From the NCBI RefSeq assembly GCF_012927355.1, contig NZ_JABBGK010000001.1, positions 1,544,649 to 1,608,648 on the forward strand: a stretch of 64,000 bases of DNA, in the 5' to 3' direction. This document shows, one piece after another, positions 35,174 to 45,848 of this stretch; position 1 is the stretch's first letter; each line of letters opens with the position of its first letter. The position numbers and the translations under genes were made by a program. Under the pieces are notes generated by a model, which did no database searches, was not told the origin of the DNA, and saw only the letters and a program-made list of their open reading frames with translations. Source of the DNA: Rhizobium terricola (GTDB lineage: Bacteria > Pseudomonadota > Alphaproteobacteria > Rhizobiales > Rhizobiaceae).

Positions 35174-35604
35174 CGGCGGTCCATCCTTCGATCGCAGTAG
35201 ACCATCCGAGGAAGCCATTTTCCAGTCTTGAACCCGAACGATAGTCTTCCAGCGCATATTATGCATACACATCAATGCCTTGGCGCATCGTCCCGGATAC
35301 TCCTCGAACATGCGGAACCATTCTCGTCCGGCGAGAAGGCCTTGTGACCGAATCACCACGGCACCGCGACAAGACGTCCCGCCGCGGCTCAGGTGGTTGA
35401 CGAAGACAGGCGGCGCGCCCATGTTGAGTATGCAACCAATGGAGTGTGGATGTTCGGTTCGTCCGAGACCCGGTAAGGGCCCCTGCCCGCGATCAATTCC
35501 GATCCGCGCGCACGGGCCAGTGAAAAACGCATAGCCCCGACGCCGCACGGCGCCGGAAACGGTTTTTCATGCGCTCTTCAAGAGCGCTATCCGGATCGAC
35601 AATC
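35174..35604. other. Gene-free divergent region with one palindrome
   Basis: 431 bases with no supported gene. The frame open on the minus strand here continues the GNAT reading frame but shows no recognisable protein. A near-perfect palindrome GCGCTCTT (35571-35578), C, AAGAGCGC (35580-35587) lies 18 bases before the YjhX-like start and could be a regulatory site. I saw nothing else convincing. Confidence 0.4.
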
Positions 35605-35862
35605 ATGGACATCTCTCGCGCCGAACAGCGCATCCTCCACCTGCTCGCCCAGGGCGGGCGCATCGAAATCACCCGCGACGAAAACCACAGAATAGAGAAG
35701 ATCCAGCTCTTCACCCGCGAAGGCTGGATGTTCACCGGCCTCGACGTGATCGCCTTCCGCAAGCTGAAACAGAAAAAGGCCATCAGGTCACAAGGCGGCA
35801 AACCCTACCGCATCACAGAACGTGGCTTGGTGCTGGTCCGGTCACAGCCGGACAACAGGTAG
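35605..35862 (+). CDS. YjhX/UPF0386 family protein
   Basis: 85 residues from the ATG at 35605. The whole length aligns by eye with E. coli YjhX: MDISRAEQRILHLLAQGGRI, a middle RDENHRIEKIQLFTREGWMF, then FRKLKQKKAI and GGKPYRITERGL. E. coli YjhX has been described as an inhibitor of topoisomerase I (TopAI), paired with the GNAT protein YjhQ. Whether the rhizobial protein is toxic is unknown. topA is in this window, about 12 kb to the right, but that is likely chance. A strong terminator follows. Confidence 0.85.
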   Translation: MDISRAEQRILHLLAQGGRIEITRDENHRIEKIQLFTREGWMFTGLDVIAFRKLKQKKAIRSQGGKPYRITERGLVLVRSQPDNR

Positions 35863-35870
35863 CGGAAACG

Positions 35871-35899
35871 AAAGCGGCGCCCCTGGGCGCCGCTTTTTT
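35871..35899. terminator. Bidirectional terminator between YjhX-like gene and gatA
   Basis: A perfect 12-bp stem (AAAGCGGCGCCC, 35871-35882, with GGGCGCCGCTTT, 35885-35896) and a 2-base loop, followed by more T on the plus strand. The two flanking genes converge on it. Confidence 0.9.
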
Positions 35900-35919
35900 G
35901 CATTTCGATAGCGCGCGGA

Positions 35920-37401
<1,482 letters not shown>

Positions 37402-37492
37402 GAGGTCGGTTCACTTCAGAATGCGGCGCTCGGCTTGAAGCGCCCGGATAGCGGGATCGGCGGCGACGGGAGGCGGCGGGCGCTCTCCCCGG

Positions 37493-37780
37493 TTATTCAA
37501 CCACCTTCGGCACCAGGAAGAAGTTGCGGTCGGTTTCCGGCGCATTGGCGACGATGTCGTCGGCCTTGTTGCCGTCATTGACGACATCCTGGCGCTTCTT
37601 CATCGCCATCGGGGTGACGGACGTCATCGGCTCGACACCGGAGACGTCCACCTCGGAAAGCTGCTCGACGAAACCGAGGATACCGTTGAGCTCACCCATC
37701 ATCCGCTGGGCTTCTTCCTCGTTCAAGGCAATGCGAGCCAGATGCGCGACGCGCTTGACGGTCTTGAGATCAACGGACAT
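37493..37780 (-). CDS. gatC: Asp/Glu-tRNA amidotransferase subunit C
   Basis: Small subunit that holds GatA and GatB together. 95 residues with the typical opening [20 protein letters not shown] and [24 protein letters not shown] precedes the ATG. It heads gatC-gatA and lies just downstream of the UPF0173 hydrolase gene. Confidence 0.95.
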   Translation of the reverse strand: MSVDLKTVKRVAHLARIALNEEEAQRMMGELNGILGFVEQLSEVDVSGVEPMTSVTPMAMKKRQDVVNDGNKADDIVANAPETDRNFFLVPKVVE

Positions 37781-37849
37781 CGGTATTCTCCAGGTCTTTA
37801 GTTTCCTCCGCTATAATGGCCGCAAAGCTCTGGCGCAACGGGGGATTTG

Positions 37850-38554
37850 TCAGAGGTCGACGCTATGACCGGCCGCCGGCGTAGCCACCCGCGTACGGGT
37901 GCCTTCCATACCGAGGACGAATTTCTCCGGGGTCTGGTCGATGATCGGAAACGAGCCGTAGTGGCAAGGAATCGCCGTCTTGAAATCGAAGAAGCGCTGG
38001 CAGGCGAGCGCGGCCACGGCACCGCCCATGGTGAAACGATCACCGATCGGGACGATGCCGATGTCGGGCTGATGCAGTTCGTTGATCAGCTTCATATCGG
38101 AGAAGATGTCGGTGTCGCCCATGTGAAGCAGAGAGGCATCGCCTTCGAAATGCATCATCAGGCCGTTGGCGCTGCCGAGCGAATGGGAAACCCCATCCTC
38201 GCTGATATGGGCAGACGAGTGAAGAGCGTTGGTGAAGGTCGCGCTGAACCCTTCAAAACCGATCGTGCCCCCGGTGTTGCCGGGTGAGAAATTCTTCAAT
38301 CCCTTGTGAGCCAGCCACATGCAGAGATCGAAATTGGCGACAACCGTGGCGCCCGTCTCGTTGGCGATCTGCAGCGTGTCTCCGACGTGGTCGCCGTGAC
38401 CGTGGGTCAGCAGGATGTGGGTGATGCCGGCCGTCGCATCCTTGGGGTCAAGACCGACAAAACCGGGGTTGCCGGTGAAGAACGGATCGATGAGGATGCT
38501 GGCCTTGGCCGTGTCGACACGAAATGCGGAATGGCCGAGCCACGTTATCTTCAT
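37850..38554 (-). CDS. UPF0173 metal-dependent hydrolase (beta-lactamase fold)
   Basis: 234 residues. The metallo-beta-lactamase fold has the signature [12 protein letters not shown] (HxHxDH), a second His in [12 protein letters not shown], the Asp in [10 protein letters not shown], and IPCHYGSFP near the C-terminus. The natural substrate is unknown. Strong SD (GGGAGAA) before the ATG. It is upstream of gatC-gatA, with 69 bases between, so may be co-transcribed. Confidence 0.9.
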   Translation of the reverse strand: MKITWLGHSAFRVDTAKASILIDPFFTGNPGFVGLDPKDATAGITHILLTHGHGDHVGDTLQIANETGATVVANFDLCMWLAHKGLKNFSPGNTGGTIGFEGFSATFTNALHSSAHISEDGVSHSLGSANGLMMHFEGDASLLHMGDTDIFSDMKLINELHQPDIGIVPIGDRFTMGGAVAALACQRFFDFKTAIPCHYGSFPIIDQTPEKFVLGMEGTRTRVATPAAGHSVDL

Positions 38555-38758
38555 GATGTTCTCCCTTCGATGCTTTGCCCGGAATATATGCCATGCCCGG
38601 TCGACGGCAACCGGGTTCTCATCAAACGTCCGGCACGTCTTGTTGCACGCCGCCCACGTGTAGGATAAGCCGCGGCTACCAGCCTTCGGGTTGGCAAGGC
38701 CGCCCTCACCGCTCCGGTCGTCCGGCCGAACCTCAACCCTTTACGACAGGAGACCAGA

Positions 38759-39058
38759 ATGGCCGACGACGACGATTATGTATATGACGAAGTGACCGGC
38801 GAATGGCGCCCGGCCTCCGAAATGGCAGCAGCGGCCAACAGCAAGCCGGTCGCCAAGGATGCCGCCGGCAACGTTCTGGCCGACGGCGATTCCGTAACGC
38901 TGATCAAGGACCTCAAGGTCAAGGGCACGAACACCACCCTCAAGCAGGGAACCGTGATCAAGTCGATCCGCCTGACGGAGGATCCTGAGGAAATCGATTG
39001 CCGGCACGACACGGTCAAGGGACTGGTGCTCCGGACCGAATTCGTGCGCAAACGCTGA
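38759..39058 (+). CDS. PhnA/YjdM-like protein without the zinc ribbon
   Basis: 99 residues. The C-terminal 65 match the PhnA domain of YjdM ([60 protein letters not shown]). The N-terminal zinc-ribbon Cys pairs of YjdM are absent and replaced by an acidic stretch with [19 protein letters not shown]. PhnA naming is historical, and a role in phosphonate use is not supported. AGGAGA is the RBS. ruvX starts 18 bases downstream. Confidence 0.85.
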   Translation: MADDDDYVYDEVTGEWRPASEMAAAANSKPVAKDAAGNVLADGDSVTLIKDLKVKGTNTTLKQGTVIKSIRLTEDPEEIDCRHDTVKGLVLRTEFVRKR

Positions 39059-39075
39059 TTGGCCGGGGCAGCAGC

Positions 39076-39573
39076 ATGACCACGCTCACCATCGAAGAAC
39101 TCGCGGACATGCTGCAGCCCCGACAGGCGATTGCCGGGCTCGATCTCGGAACCAAGACCATCGGGCTCGCCATGTCCGACCTCGGGCGGCGCTTCGCCAC
39201 GCCGCGCACCGTCATCAAGCGGGTGAAGTTCACTCAGGATGCAGAGGTCCTGCTGGCCTTCGCCGCCAAGGAAAACGTCGCTGCCTTCGTCATCGGGCTG
39301 CCGATGAACATGGACGGGTCTGCCGGACCCCGTGTCCAGGCCACCCGAGCCTTCGTGCGCTCGATGTCGGAAAAGACCGACATTCCCTTCATCTTCTGGG
39401 ACGAAAGGCTGTCGACGGTCGCGGCCGAACGGGCTTTGCTGGAGATGGACGTATCGCGGGCCAAGCGCAGCGAGCGGATCGATTCCGCCGCGGCGAGCTT
39501 CATCCTTCAGGGCGCCTTGGACAGGCTGTCGATGCTCGGCAAAACGGCCGCGCGGGGATCGGACGCCGACTGA
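39076..39573 (+). CDS. ruvX: Holliday-junction resolvase-like protein RuvX/YqgF
   Basis: 165 residues. RNase H-like fold: [18 protein letters not shown] (first Asp, about residue 22), [34 protein letters not shown] (Glu) and [13 protein letters not shown] (last Asp). The family is needed for 16S rRNA 5' end maturation in E. coli; the resolvase activity is less sure. It follows the PhnA-like gene closely. Its end overlaps the convergent membrane-protein gene by 67 bases. Confidence 0.92.
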   Translation: MTTLTIEELADMLQPRQAIAGLDLGTKTIGLAMSDLGRRFATPRTVIKRVKFTQDAEVLLAFAAKENVAAFVIGLPMNMDGSAGPRVQATRAFVRSMSEKTDIPFIFWDERLSTVAAERALLEMDVSRAKRSERIDSAAASFILQGALDRLSMLGKTAARGSDAD

Positions 39574-39860
39574 CGGGCCGCCCACCAGGCAGCTATCTTC
39601 CTGCGACGACGAAATGCAATAATCGAGAAGACGATGGCGCTGTCGACCACGATGGCGCGCGCCACCAGCGGCGGAATGGTCTCCGGCGGCAGGCCGAGCG
39701 CGTGGCCGTAGACGGCAAACACCAGGTCATGTGCCTGCCGGGTCAGCATGAAGATGCCGAAATTCATGTCGTAGTAGGAAAGACTGTACCAGCTGCCAAG
39801 CAGCAGGATCGGAAGTGCCCACAGGACCAAAAAGACTTTCACGCGGGTGTTCCCTTCCAT
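39507..39860 (-). CDS. Hypothetical small membrane protein
   Basis: About 117 residues from the ATG at 39860 ([19 protein letters not shown]). It has two or three hydrophobic segments (about 8-26, 40-60 and 70-85) and a basic end ([19 protein letters not shown]). It overlaps the end of ruvX on the opposite strand by 67 bases and the small gene upstream by 22 bases. I do not recognise the family. Its reality rests on its hydrophobic pattern and on the paired overlap with the next gene. Confidence 0.55.
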   Translation of the reverse strand: MEGNTRVKVFLVLWALPILLLGSWYSLSYYDMNFGIFMLTRQAHDLVFAVYGHALGLPPETIPPLVARAIVVDSAIVFSIIAFRRRRKIAAWWAARQSASDPRAAVLPSIDSLSKAP

Positions 39861-40033
39861 CGCCGTGACAAGGACCAGCCGCCCGAAAGCGATTCGGGCC
39901 AGGACTGGACCAGCCAGTTCGACACCGCCATGGCGCCGAGCACGACCGTCGGGACCGCGATGTCCAATGCGAGGCCGGCAAAAAAAGCAACCATGACGAC
40001 GGTCAACGTCACTCTCACCAATCCGGTTCCCAT
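39839..40033 (-). CDS. Hypothetical small membrane protein (64 aa)
   Basis: 64 residues from the ATG at 40033. A hydrophobic stretch spans residues 5-40 (LVRVTLTVVMVAFFAGLAL then VPTVVLGAMAVS), two short helices or one long one. It ends inside the start of the downstream membrane gene (22-base overlap), suggesting translational coupling. No known motif. Confidence 0.45.
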   Translation of the reverse strand: MGTGLVRVTLTVVMVAFFAGLALDIAVPTVVLGAMAVSNWLVQSWPESLSGGWSLSRRWKGTPA

Positions 40034-40266
40034 TGCGATCCGCCTGCCCGCCTTCCTTGTCTTGAAGAAAGACTGGCCTGTTAACCCGAGGCTCGCAACG
40101 TAAACCCTTTGTTAAGGTTAACGGGCGTTGGGGATAACCTGCAAGTCTCGGGGGCCACGATCCCCGTTCAACTCTTCTCGATCGGTGGCGGGCGCGGGTT
40201 TGCGTACGCGCATGGCGAACTGCTAGGTACGTTCCCGGTCCCCAATCGGCAGCGGAAAGCCAAAGC

Positions 40267-41202
40267 ATGCTCGTGATCTTCGAAAGCGTCCTGCCGATCT
40301 TCCTGCTGGTGCTGCTAGGTGCGCTCCTCAAGCGCTGGCCGCTCATCAATGACAGCCTCTGGGACGGGCTCGAGCAGTTCGGATTCTATGTCCTCTTCCC
40401 TGCCCTGCTCTTCGAAACGCTCGCCAAGGCCGATTTCGCCGCCATGGATACCGGAGATGTCAGTGCGAGCGCGCTTGCCGCCGTCGGGATCATGTCCGCC
40501 CTGGTGCTTGCGCTCTGGCGCCCCCTCAACCGGTTCGGGATCGAGGGGCCGGCCTTCACCTCGATCTTCCAGACCGCGACGCGCTGGAACGGCTTCATGG
40601 CACTGGCCATCGCCGAGAAGCTCTCCGGCCCGGTCGGATTGACCGTGGTTGCGGTGGTGATGGCGGTGATCATCATTCCGCTCAACGTCATCAATGTCGC
40701 CGTGATGATCTGGTTTTCGGGCAACGGCCGAAGCCTTCGTGATTTCGCCCTGAAGATCGTCTCCAACCCGATCATCCTCGGATCGGCCTTCGGCGTGCTG
40801 GTCAATCTTTTCAGGATCCCGGTCTACGAACCAGTCATGACCGCAGTCGAACTGGTCGCCAATTCGTCGCTCGGCCTCGGACTGATCATGGTCGGCGCAG
40901 GCCTGAGAGTGATGGACGCGCTGAGACCGCAGCCGAACGTGCTGCTCGGCTCGGCGCTCAAGCTGCTGGTCTTTCCGCTGGTGATGGCGGGCACGGCCCT
41001 TTTCTTCGGCGTCGAGGGAGAGGCGCTGGTTATGCTGATCCTCAGCGCGGCCGTGCCGACGGCTATGAACGGCTATATCCTTGCCAAGCAGATGGGCGGA
41101 GACGCACCGCTCTATGCGGCAACGGCGACCGTCCAGACGGTCGCCGCAGTGTTCACCATTCCGCTGGTCCTCTACTTCGCCAGTCAGCTCGCCGCGGGAT
41201 AG
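40267..41202 (+). CDS. AEC family transporter (auxin efflux carrier-like)
   Basis: 311 residues, with about ten TM helices in two halves, as in the AEC/PIN-like family: an N-terminal SVLPIFLLVLLGALLKRWPL, a middle RWNGFMALAIAEKLSGPVGL with the charged break, and VGAGLRVMDALRP. Exporter or carrier of small organic acids; substrate unknown. Its end overlaps the convergent AidB-like gene by 19 bases. Confidence 0.85.
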   Translation: MLVIFESVLPIFLLVLLGALLKRWPLINDSLWDGLEQFGFYVLFPALLFETLAKADFAAMDTGDVSASALAAVGIMSALVLALWRPLNRFGIEGPAFTSIFQTATRWNGFMALAIAEKLSGPVGLTVVAVVMAVIIIPLNVINVAVMIWFSGNGRSLRDFALKIVSNPIILGSAFGVLVNLFRIPVYEPVMTAVELVANSSLGLGLIMVGAGLRVMDALRPQPNVLLGSALKLLVFPLVMAGTALFFGVEGEALVMLILSAAVPTAMNGYILAKQMGGDAPLYAATATVQTVAAVFTIPLVLYFASQLAAG

Positions 41203-42836
41203 AGCAGGTCGAGCACGTAGCGGGCGTCGAACCGGGCGTCGAGCACACCATAGGTGTGACGCCAGCCGCCCGCGAGACGTGATTCGAGGAAGGCGTCGGC
41301 GATCTTGCCGGCACCGAGCTTGTAGAGCTCGGCGGCAGCCGCCGCGAGTGCGAGTTGCTCGATCAACAGGCGGGCAGCTCCCTCGTCCCGCTCGGCAAGA
41401 GCGGTTGCGACGCGCAGGACCTCGACGGTCTTCTTGCCGGAGGCGCCCAGATCCCGCTCAAGGCCGGCGAAAATGGTCTCGAACAGGTCCTTGCCGCGAC
41501 TGAGCACCCGCAGAACGTCAAGCGCCATGACATTGCCGGAGCCTTCCCAGATCGCGTTGACCGGGGCCTCGCGGTAGTGACGCGCGATCGGCCGCTCCTC
41601 GATGTAGCCGCTGCCGCCGATGCTCTCCATGGCCTCGTAGATGAGGGCCGGCGCGATCTTGCAGATCCAGTATTTGACCACCGGCGTCATCACCCGCGCA
41701 TAGGCGGCGTCGACGGCGTTCTCGCGGGCGCGGTCGAACGAGTCGGCAAGCTTGAAGGCAAGCGCCGTGGCCGCAGCCACGTCGAGCGCCATGTCGGCAA
41801 GCACCCGCGTCATGATCGGCTGGTCGATCAGCTTCTTGCCGAAGACGGAGCGGCCGCGCACGTGGTGCACGGCTTCGGCCATAGACGCGCGCATGATGCC
41901 GGCGGATGCGAGCGCGCAATCGAGGCGCGTCAGCGTCACCATGTCGAGGATGGTGCGGATCCCGTCACCCGGCGTGCCGAGGAGGAAACCGAAGGCATCG
42001 GAGAACTCGACTTCGGAAGACGCGTTCGAGCGATTGCCGATCTTGTCCTTCAGGCGCTGGAACTGCAGTCCATTGGCCGAACTGTCCTCGAGCAGCCGCG
42101 GAACGAGGAAACAGCCCATGCCGTCCTTGGTCTGGGCGAGCATGACGAAGGCATCGCTCATCGGCGCGGACATGAACCACTTGTGACCGGACAGGCGATA
42201 GATGCCCTCGCCGACCCGCTCGCCGGCGGTGGTGTTGGCGCGCACGTCGGTCCCGCCCTGCTTCTCCGTCATGCCCATGCCGATGGTGACGGCCGTCTTC
42301 TGCATGGCGGGCTTGTTGGAGGAGTCGTATTTGCGGGCGAGGATCTTCGGAACCCACTCCTTCTGCACCTGCGGCGAGGCGACCAGGGCGGCCACCGAGG
42401 CACTCGTCATGGTCAGCGGGCAGAGATGGCCGCATTCGAGCTGGGCGGTCAGGAAGAAGCGCACGGCTCGGGCCAGGTGTTCGTGACCACGGGCATCCGG
42501 CTGGTTCTCCCAGACGGAGGAATGCAAGCCGACCGACATCGACCGACGCATCAGGGCGTGCCAGGCAGGATGGAACTCGACGACGTCGAGCCTCTCGCCG
42601 CGCACGCCATGGGTGCGAAGCTGCGGCGGGCTCTGGTTGGCCATGCGCGCCAGTTCCTGCGCCTCGTGGGAGGTCACGTACTTGCCGATGACGTCGTATT
42701 CCTCGCGCAGGGCGCGCGAAAGTCCGGCCGTCAGATCGACGATCAGGGGGTCGGAACGATAGGCATTGATACCGGACCAGGGTTTTGGCTGGTTCAGTTC
42801 CGCGAGTTTTTCTTCAGTCCGGTTCATAGAGCTCAT
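41184..42836 (-). CDS. aidB: AidB-like acyl-CoA dehydrogenase family protein
   Basis: 550 residues. By eye it tracks E. coli AidB throughout: RLDVVEFHPAWHALMRRSM near residue 80, VTIGMGMTEKQGGTDVRANT, LKDKIGNRSNASSEVEFSDA, and EAMESIGGSGYIEERPIARH then APVNAIWEGSGNVMALDVLR. FAD-binding residues and the dehydrogenase core are present. E. coli AidB binds DNA and protects against alkylation; the role here is not certain and an isovaleryl-CoA dehydrogenase-like activity is possible. It is divergent from pyrB. Confidence 0.87.
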   Translation of the reverse strand: MSSMNRTEEKLAELNQPKPWSGINAYRSDPLIVDLTAGLSRALREEYDVIGKYVTSHEAQELARMANQSPPQLRTHGVRGERLDVVEFHPAWHALMRRSMSVGLHSSVWENQPDARGHEHLARAVRFFLTAQLECGHLCPLTMTSASVAALVASPQVQKEWVPKILARKYDSSNKPAMQKTAVTIGMGMTEKQGGTDVRANTTAGERVGEGIYRLSGHKWFMSAPMSDAFVMLAQTKDGMGCFLVPRLLEDSSANGLQFQRLKDKIGNRSNASSEVEFSDAFGFLLGTPGDGIRTILDMVTLTRLDCALASAGIMRASMAEAVHHVRGRSVFGKKLIDQPIMTRVLADMALDVAAATALAFKLADSFDRARENAVDAAYARVMTPVVKYWICKIAPALIYEAMESIGGSGYIEERPIARHYREAPVNAIWEGSGNVMALDVLRVLSRGKDLFETIFAGLERDLGASGKKTVEVLRVATALAERDEGAARLLIEQLALAAAAAELYKLGAGKIADAFLESRLAGGWRHTYGVLDARFDARYVLDLLYPAAS

Positions 42837-42903
42837 GCCGATCTTCTAGACGAAATTGATTGATTTAACATGGGGACCGCGCCGCTATCCACATAGCATA
42901 TGC

Positions 42904-42932
42904 TTGCCCCCCGGCGTGGCCTTCTTTATAGA
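42904..42932 (+). promoter_or_regulatory. Predicted sigma-70 promoter of pyrB
   Basis: TTGCCC (42904-42909) and TATAGA (42927-42932) with a 17-base spacer, 27 bases ahead of the pyrB ATG (42959), which has GGAGGAC as RBS. It is close to the alphaproteobacterial housekeeping pattern. Confidence 0.6.
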
Positions 42933-42958
42933 CCGCGTGACATCTGCGGAGGACGTCC

Positions 42959-43915
42959 ATGGTCTTCTTTCCCCATCGCCATCTCATCGGCATCAAGGGC
43001 CTTACCGAACAGGACATTACCTACCTGCTCGACAAGGCAGACGAAGCCGTCAAAATCAGCCGCCAGCGCGAGAAAAAGACCTCCACGCTTCGCGGCCTCA
43101 CCCAGATCAACCTCTTCTTCGAAGCCTCGACCCGGACGCAGTCCTCGTTCGAGCTCGCCGGAAAACGGCTCGGCGCCGACGTGATGAACATGTCGGTGGG
43201 CAATTCTTCGGTGAAGAAGGGCGAGACCCTCATCGACACCGCAATGACGCTGAACGCCATGCGCCCCGACGTGCTGGTGGTCCGCCACTCCTCGGCTGGC
43301 GCGGCAGCCCTTCTCGCCCAGAAGGTCGCCTGCTCGGTCGTCAATGCCGGCGACGGCCAGCACGAACATCCGACGCAGGCGCTGCTCGATGCGCTGACAA
43401 TACGGCGCGCCAAAGGCAAGCTGTCGCGCATCATCGTGGCAATCTGCGGGGATGTGCTTCACTCGCGCGTCGCCCGCTCGAACATTCTCCTCCTCAATGC
43501 CATGGGCGCCCGCGTCCGGGTCGTCGCGCCGGCAACCCTCCTGCCCTCGGGCATCGCCGACATGGGCGTGGAAGTCTTCCATGACATGAAGGAAGGACTG
43601 AAGGACGCCGACGTCGTGATGATGCTGCGCCTGCAGCGCGAGCGCATGTCGGGCGCCTTCGTGCCTTCGGTGCGGGAATATTTCCACTTCTACGGCCTCG
43701 ACGCCGAGAAGCTGAAGGCTGCCAAGGAGGATGCACTCGTGATGCATCCGGGCCCGATGAACCGCGGCGTCGAGATCGCCTCGGAAGTTGCCGACGGGCC
43801 GCAAAGCGTGATCGAACAGCAGGTGGAAATGGGGGTTGCGGTGCGCATGGCCGTGATGGAGGCGCTGCTCGTCTCGCAGAACCAGGGTCCCCGCAGCGAA
43901 GGAATGGGCGCATGA
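42959..43915 (+). CDS. pyrB: Aspartate carbamoyltransferase catalytic subunit
   Basis: First committed step of pyrimidine synthesis: carbamoyl phosphate plus aspartate to carbamoyl-aspartate. 318 residues. Carbamoyl-phosphate site [20 protein letters not shown] (STRT), [12 protein letters not shown], the [12 protein letters not shown] motif, and [18 protein letters not shown] near the C-terminus. The adjacent gene overlaps by 4 bases (ATGA) and encodes a dihydroorotase homologue with lost catalytic residues, so this is probably a PyrB-PyrC' complex as in pseudomonads. Confidence 0.97.
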   Translation: MVFFPHRHLIGIKGLTEQDITYLLDKADEAVKISRQREKKTSTLRGLTQINLFFEASTRTQSSFELAGKRLGADVMNMSVGNSSVKKGETLIDTAMTLNAMRPDVLVVRHSSAGAAALLAQKVACSVVNAGDGQHEHPTQALLDALTIRRAKGKLSRIIVAICGDVLHSRVARSNILLLNAMGARVRVVAPATLLPSGIADMGVEVFHDMKEGLKDADVVMMLRLQRERMSGAFVPSVREYFHFYGLDAEKLKAAKEDALVMHPGPMNRGVEIASEVADGPQSVIEQQVEMGVAVRMAVMEALLVSQNQGPRSEGMGA

Positions 43916-45204
43916 CCAGGCCGCTCGTCTTGAAGAATGTCCGCATCGTCGATCCGTCGCGCAAGCTGGACGAAGTCGGCACGATCATCGTCGGCGAGGA
44001 CGGCCGGATCCTTGCAGCCGGCGCAGATGCCCGCAACCAGGGCGAACCGGCCGGTGCGGAAGTCCGTGACTGCAGCGGGCTCACCGCCATTCCTGGTCTC
44101 GTGGACGCGCGCGTGTTCGTCGGCGAACCGGGCGCCGAGCATCGCGAGACGATCGCGTCGGCCAGTCGTGCGGCCGCCGCCGGCGGCGTGACGTCCTTCA
44201 TCATGATGCCGGAAACCGATCCGGTGATCGACGACATCGCGCTTGTCGAATTCGTCAAGAAGACCGCCCGCGACAAGGCCGTCGTCAACGTCTATCCGGC
44301 TGCGGCCCTCACCAAGGGGCTGGACAGCAACGAGATGACCGAGATGGGCCTGCTGCAGGAAGCCGGAGCGGTCGCCTTCACGAACGGCCGCCATGGGCTT
44401 CACGACACGCAGGTGCTCCGCCGGGCCATGACCTATTCGCGCGAATTCGGCGCCGTCATCGCGCTCGAGACCCGCGAAAGATACCTCGCCGCCAACGGCG
44501 TGATGAACGAAGGTCTGCTCGCCAGCTGGCTCGGCCTTTCGGGCGTGCCGAAGGAGACGGAGATCATTCCGCTGGAGCGCGACCTCAGGATCGCGGGCCT
44601 CACCAAGGCCAAATACCATGCCGCCCAGATTTCCGTCCCGGAATCGGTCGAGGCGATCGAGGTGGCGCGCAAGCGAGGCACCAAGGTGACCTGCGCGATC
44701 TCGATCAACCACCTCGCCCTCAACGAAAACGACATCGGCGAATACCGCACCTTCTTCAAGCTCTATCCGCCGTTGCGCTCCGAAGACGACCGGATGGCTA
44801 TGGTCCAGGCGCTTGCCGACGGCAAGATCGACATCGTCGTCTCGTCGCACGATCCGCAGGACGTCGACACCAAGCGTCTGCCCTTCGGCGAAGCTGCCGA
44901 CGGGGCAATCGGACTGGAGACCATGCTTTCGGCGGCGTTGCGCCTGCATCACGCCGGCCAGGTTCCGCTGATGCGCCTGATCGACGCGATGTCGACCCGC
45001 CCGGCGGAAGTCTTCGGCCTCGACGCCGGCACGCTGAAGCCGGGCGCCCGTGCCGACATAGCATTGGTCGACATCGACGAACCCTGGCTCGTCGCCAAGG
45101 AGCAGTTGCTGTCGCGCTCGAAGAACACGCCGTTCGAGGACGCGCGCTTCTCCGGCCGGGTCGTGGCGACCTATGTCGCCGGCAAGTGTGTGCATCTCGT
45201 GTAA
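43912..45204 (+). CDS. pyrC': Inactive dihydroorotase homologue (PyrC'-type)
   Basis: 430 residues with overall type I dihydroorotase order, but without metal ligands. The DxHxH motif is DARVF (65-69). The ligand His in HAED-type sequence is absent ([19 protein letters not shown]). The HIxHxS region reads YHAAQIS. The ATDHAPH motif is VSSHDPQD (about 310-317), with Ser in place of the Asp. In Pseudomonas, PyrC' is a non-catalytic subunit that stabilises PyrB; this one fits that role. The 4-base overlap with pyrB supports stoichiometric expression. An active dihydroorotase must be elsewhere in the genome. Confidence 0.9.
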   Translation: MTRPLVLKNVRIVDPSRKLDEVGTIIVGEDGRILAAGADARNQGEPAGAEVRDCSGLTAIPGLVDARVFVGEPGAEHRETIASASRAAAAGGVTSFIMMPETDPVIDDIALVEFVKKTARDKAVVNVYPAAALTKGLDSNEMTEMGLLQEAGAVAFTNGRHGLHDTQVLRRAMTYSREFGAVIALETRERYLAANGVMNEGLLASWLGLSGVPKETEIIPLERDLRIAGLTKAKYHAAQISVPESVEAIEVARKRGTKVTCAISINHLALNENDIGEYRTFFKLYPPLRSEDDRMAMVQALADGKIDIVVSSHDPQDVDTKRLPFGEAADGAIGLETMLSAALRLHHAGQVPLMRLIDAMSTRPAEVFGLDAGTLKPGARADIALVDIDEPWLVAKEQLLSRSKNTPFEDARFSGRVVATYVAGKCVHLV

Positions 45205-45225
45205 CCGGGCCATCAGGGGGATACC

Positions 45226-45843
45226 GTGCCAAGCGTCAACTTTCTCGCAATCGGCTGGCCGGCGGTCATCGCCGTTCTCAGCCTCGGTTATCTCCTGGGC
45301 TCGATCCCGTTCGGCCTCGTTCTCACCCGAATGGCGGGCCTCGGCGACCTGCGCTCGATCGGCTCGGGCAATATCGGCGCGACCAATGTTCTGAGAACCG
45401 GCAACAAGAAGCTCGCCGCCGCGACCCTCCTGCTCGATGCGCTGAAGGCGACGATCGCCGCCGTGATCGCGCAGGCCGTCTTCGGCGCCAATGCCGGACT
45501 GCTCGCCGGCTTTGCTGCCTTCATCGGCCACCTTTTCCCGATCTGGCTCGGCTTCAAGGGCGGCAAGGGTGTCGCAACCTATATCGGTACGCTGCTTGGC
45601 GTCGCGCCCCTGATGGTGCTGGTGTTCGCGGCAGCATGGCTTTCGGTCGCCTTCCTGTCGCGCTATTCCTCGCTCTCCGCCCTGGTTGCAACGCTTGTCG
45701 TTCCGGTTGTATTGTGGTTCACCGGCAGCCATGAGGCGGCGATCGTGACCATCGTGATGACCGCGATCACCTATTGGCGCCACAAGGCCAACATCGAAAG
45801 ACTGATTGCGGGAACCGAGAGCAAGATCGGACAAAAGGGATAG
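45226..45843 (+). CDS. plsY: Acyl-phosphate:glycerol-3-phosphate acyltransferase
   Basis: Inner-membrane enzyme that makes lysophosphatidate using acyl-phosphate from PlsX. 205 residues, GTG start with GGGGG five bases upstream. Multi-pass protein with the three conserved loops: [25 protein letters not shown] (first catalytic segment), and [17 protein letters not shown]. It precedes dprA with a 5-base gap, so co-transcribed. Confidence 0.95.
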   Translation: MPSVNFLAIGWPAVIAVLSLGYLLGSIPFGLVLTRMAGLGDLRSIGSGNIGATNVLRTGNKKLAAATLLLDALKATIAAVIAQAVFGANAGLLAGFAAFIGHLFPIWLGFKGGKGVATYIGTLLGVAPLMVLVFAAAWLSVAFLSRYSSLSALVATLVVPVVLWFTGSHEAAIVTIVMTAITYWRHKANIERLIAGTESKIGQKG

Positions 45844-45848
45844 GTCGC

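Noticed and set aside
40090..40130. A CtrA box (TTAA-N7-TTAA)
   Set aside because: Two TTAA halves are present (within GTTAAGGTTAAC) but are 2 bases apart, not 7, and no full site is found nearby.
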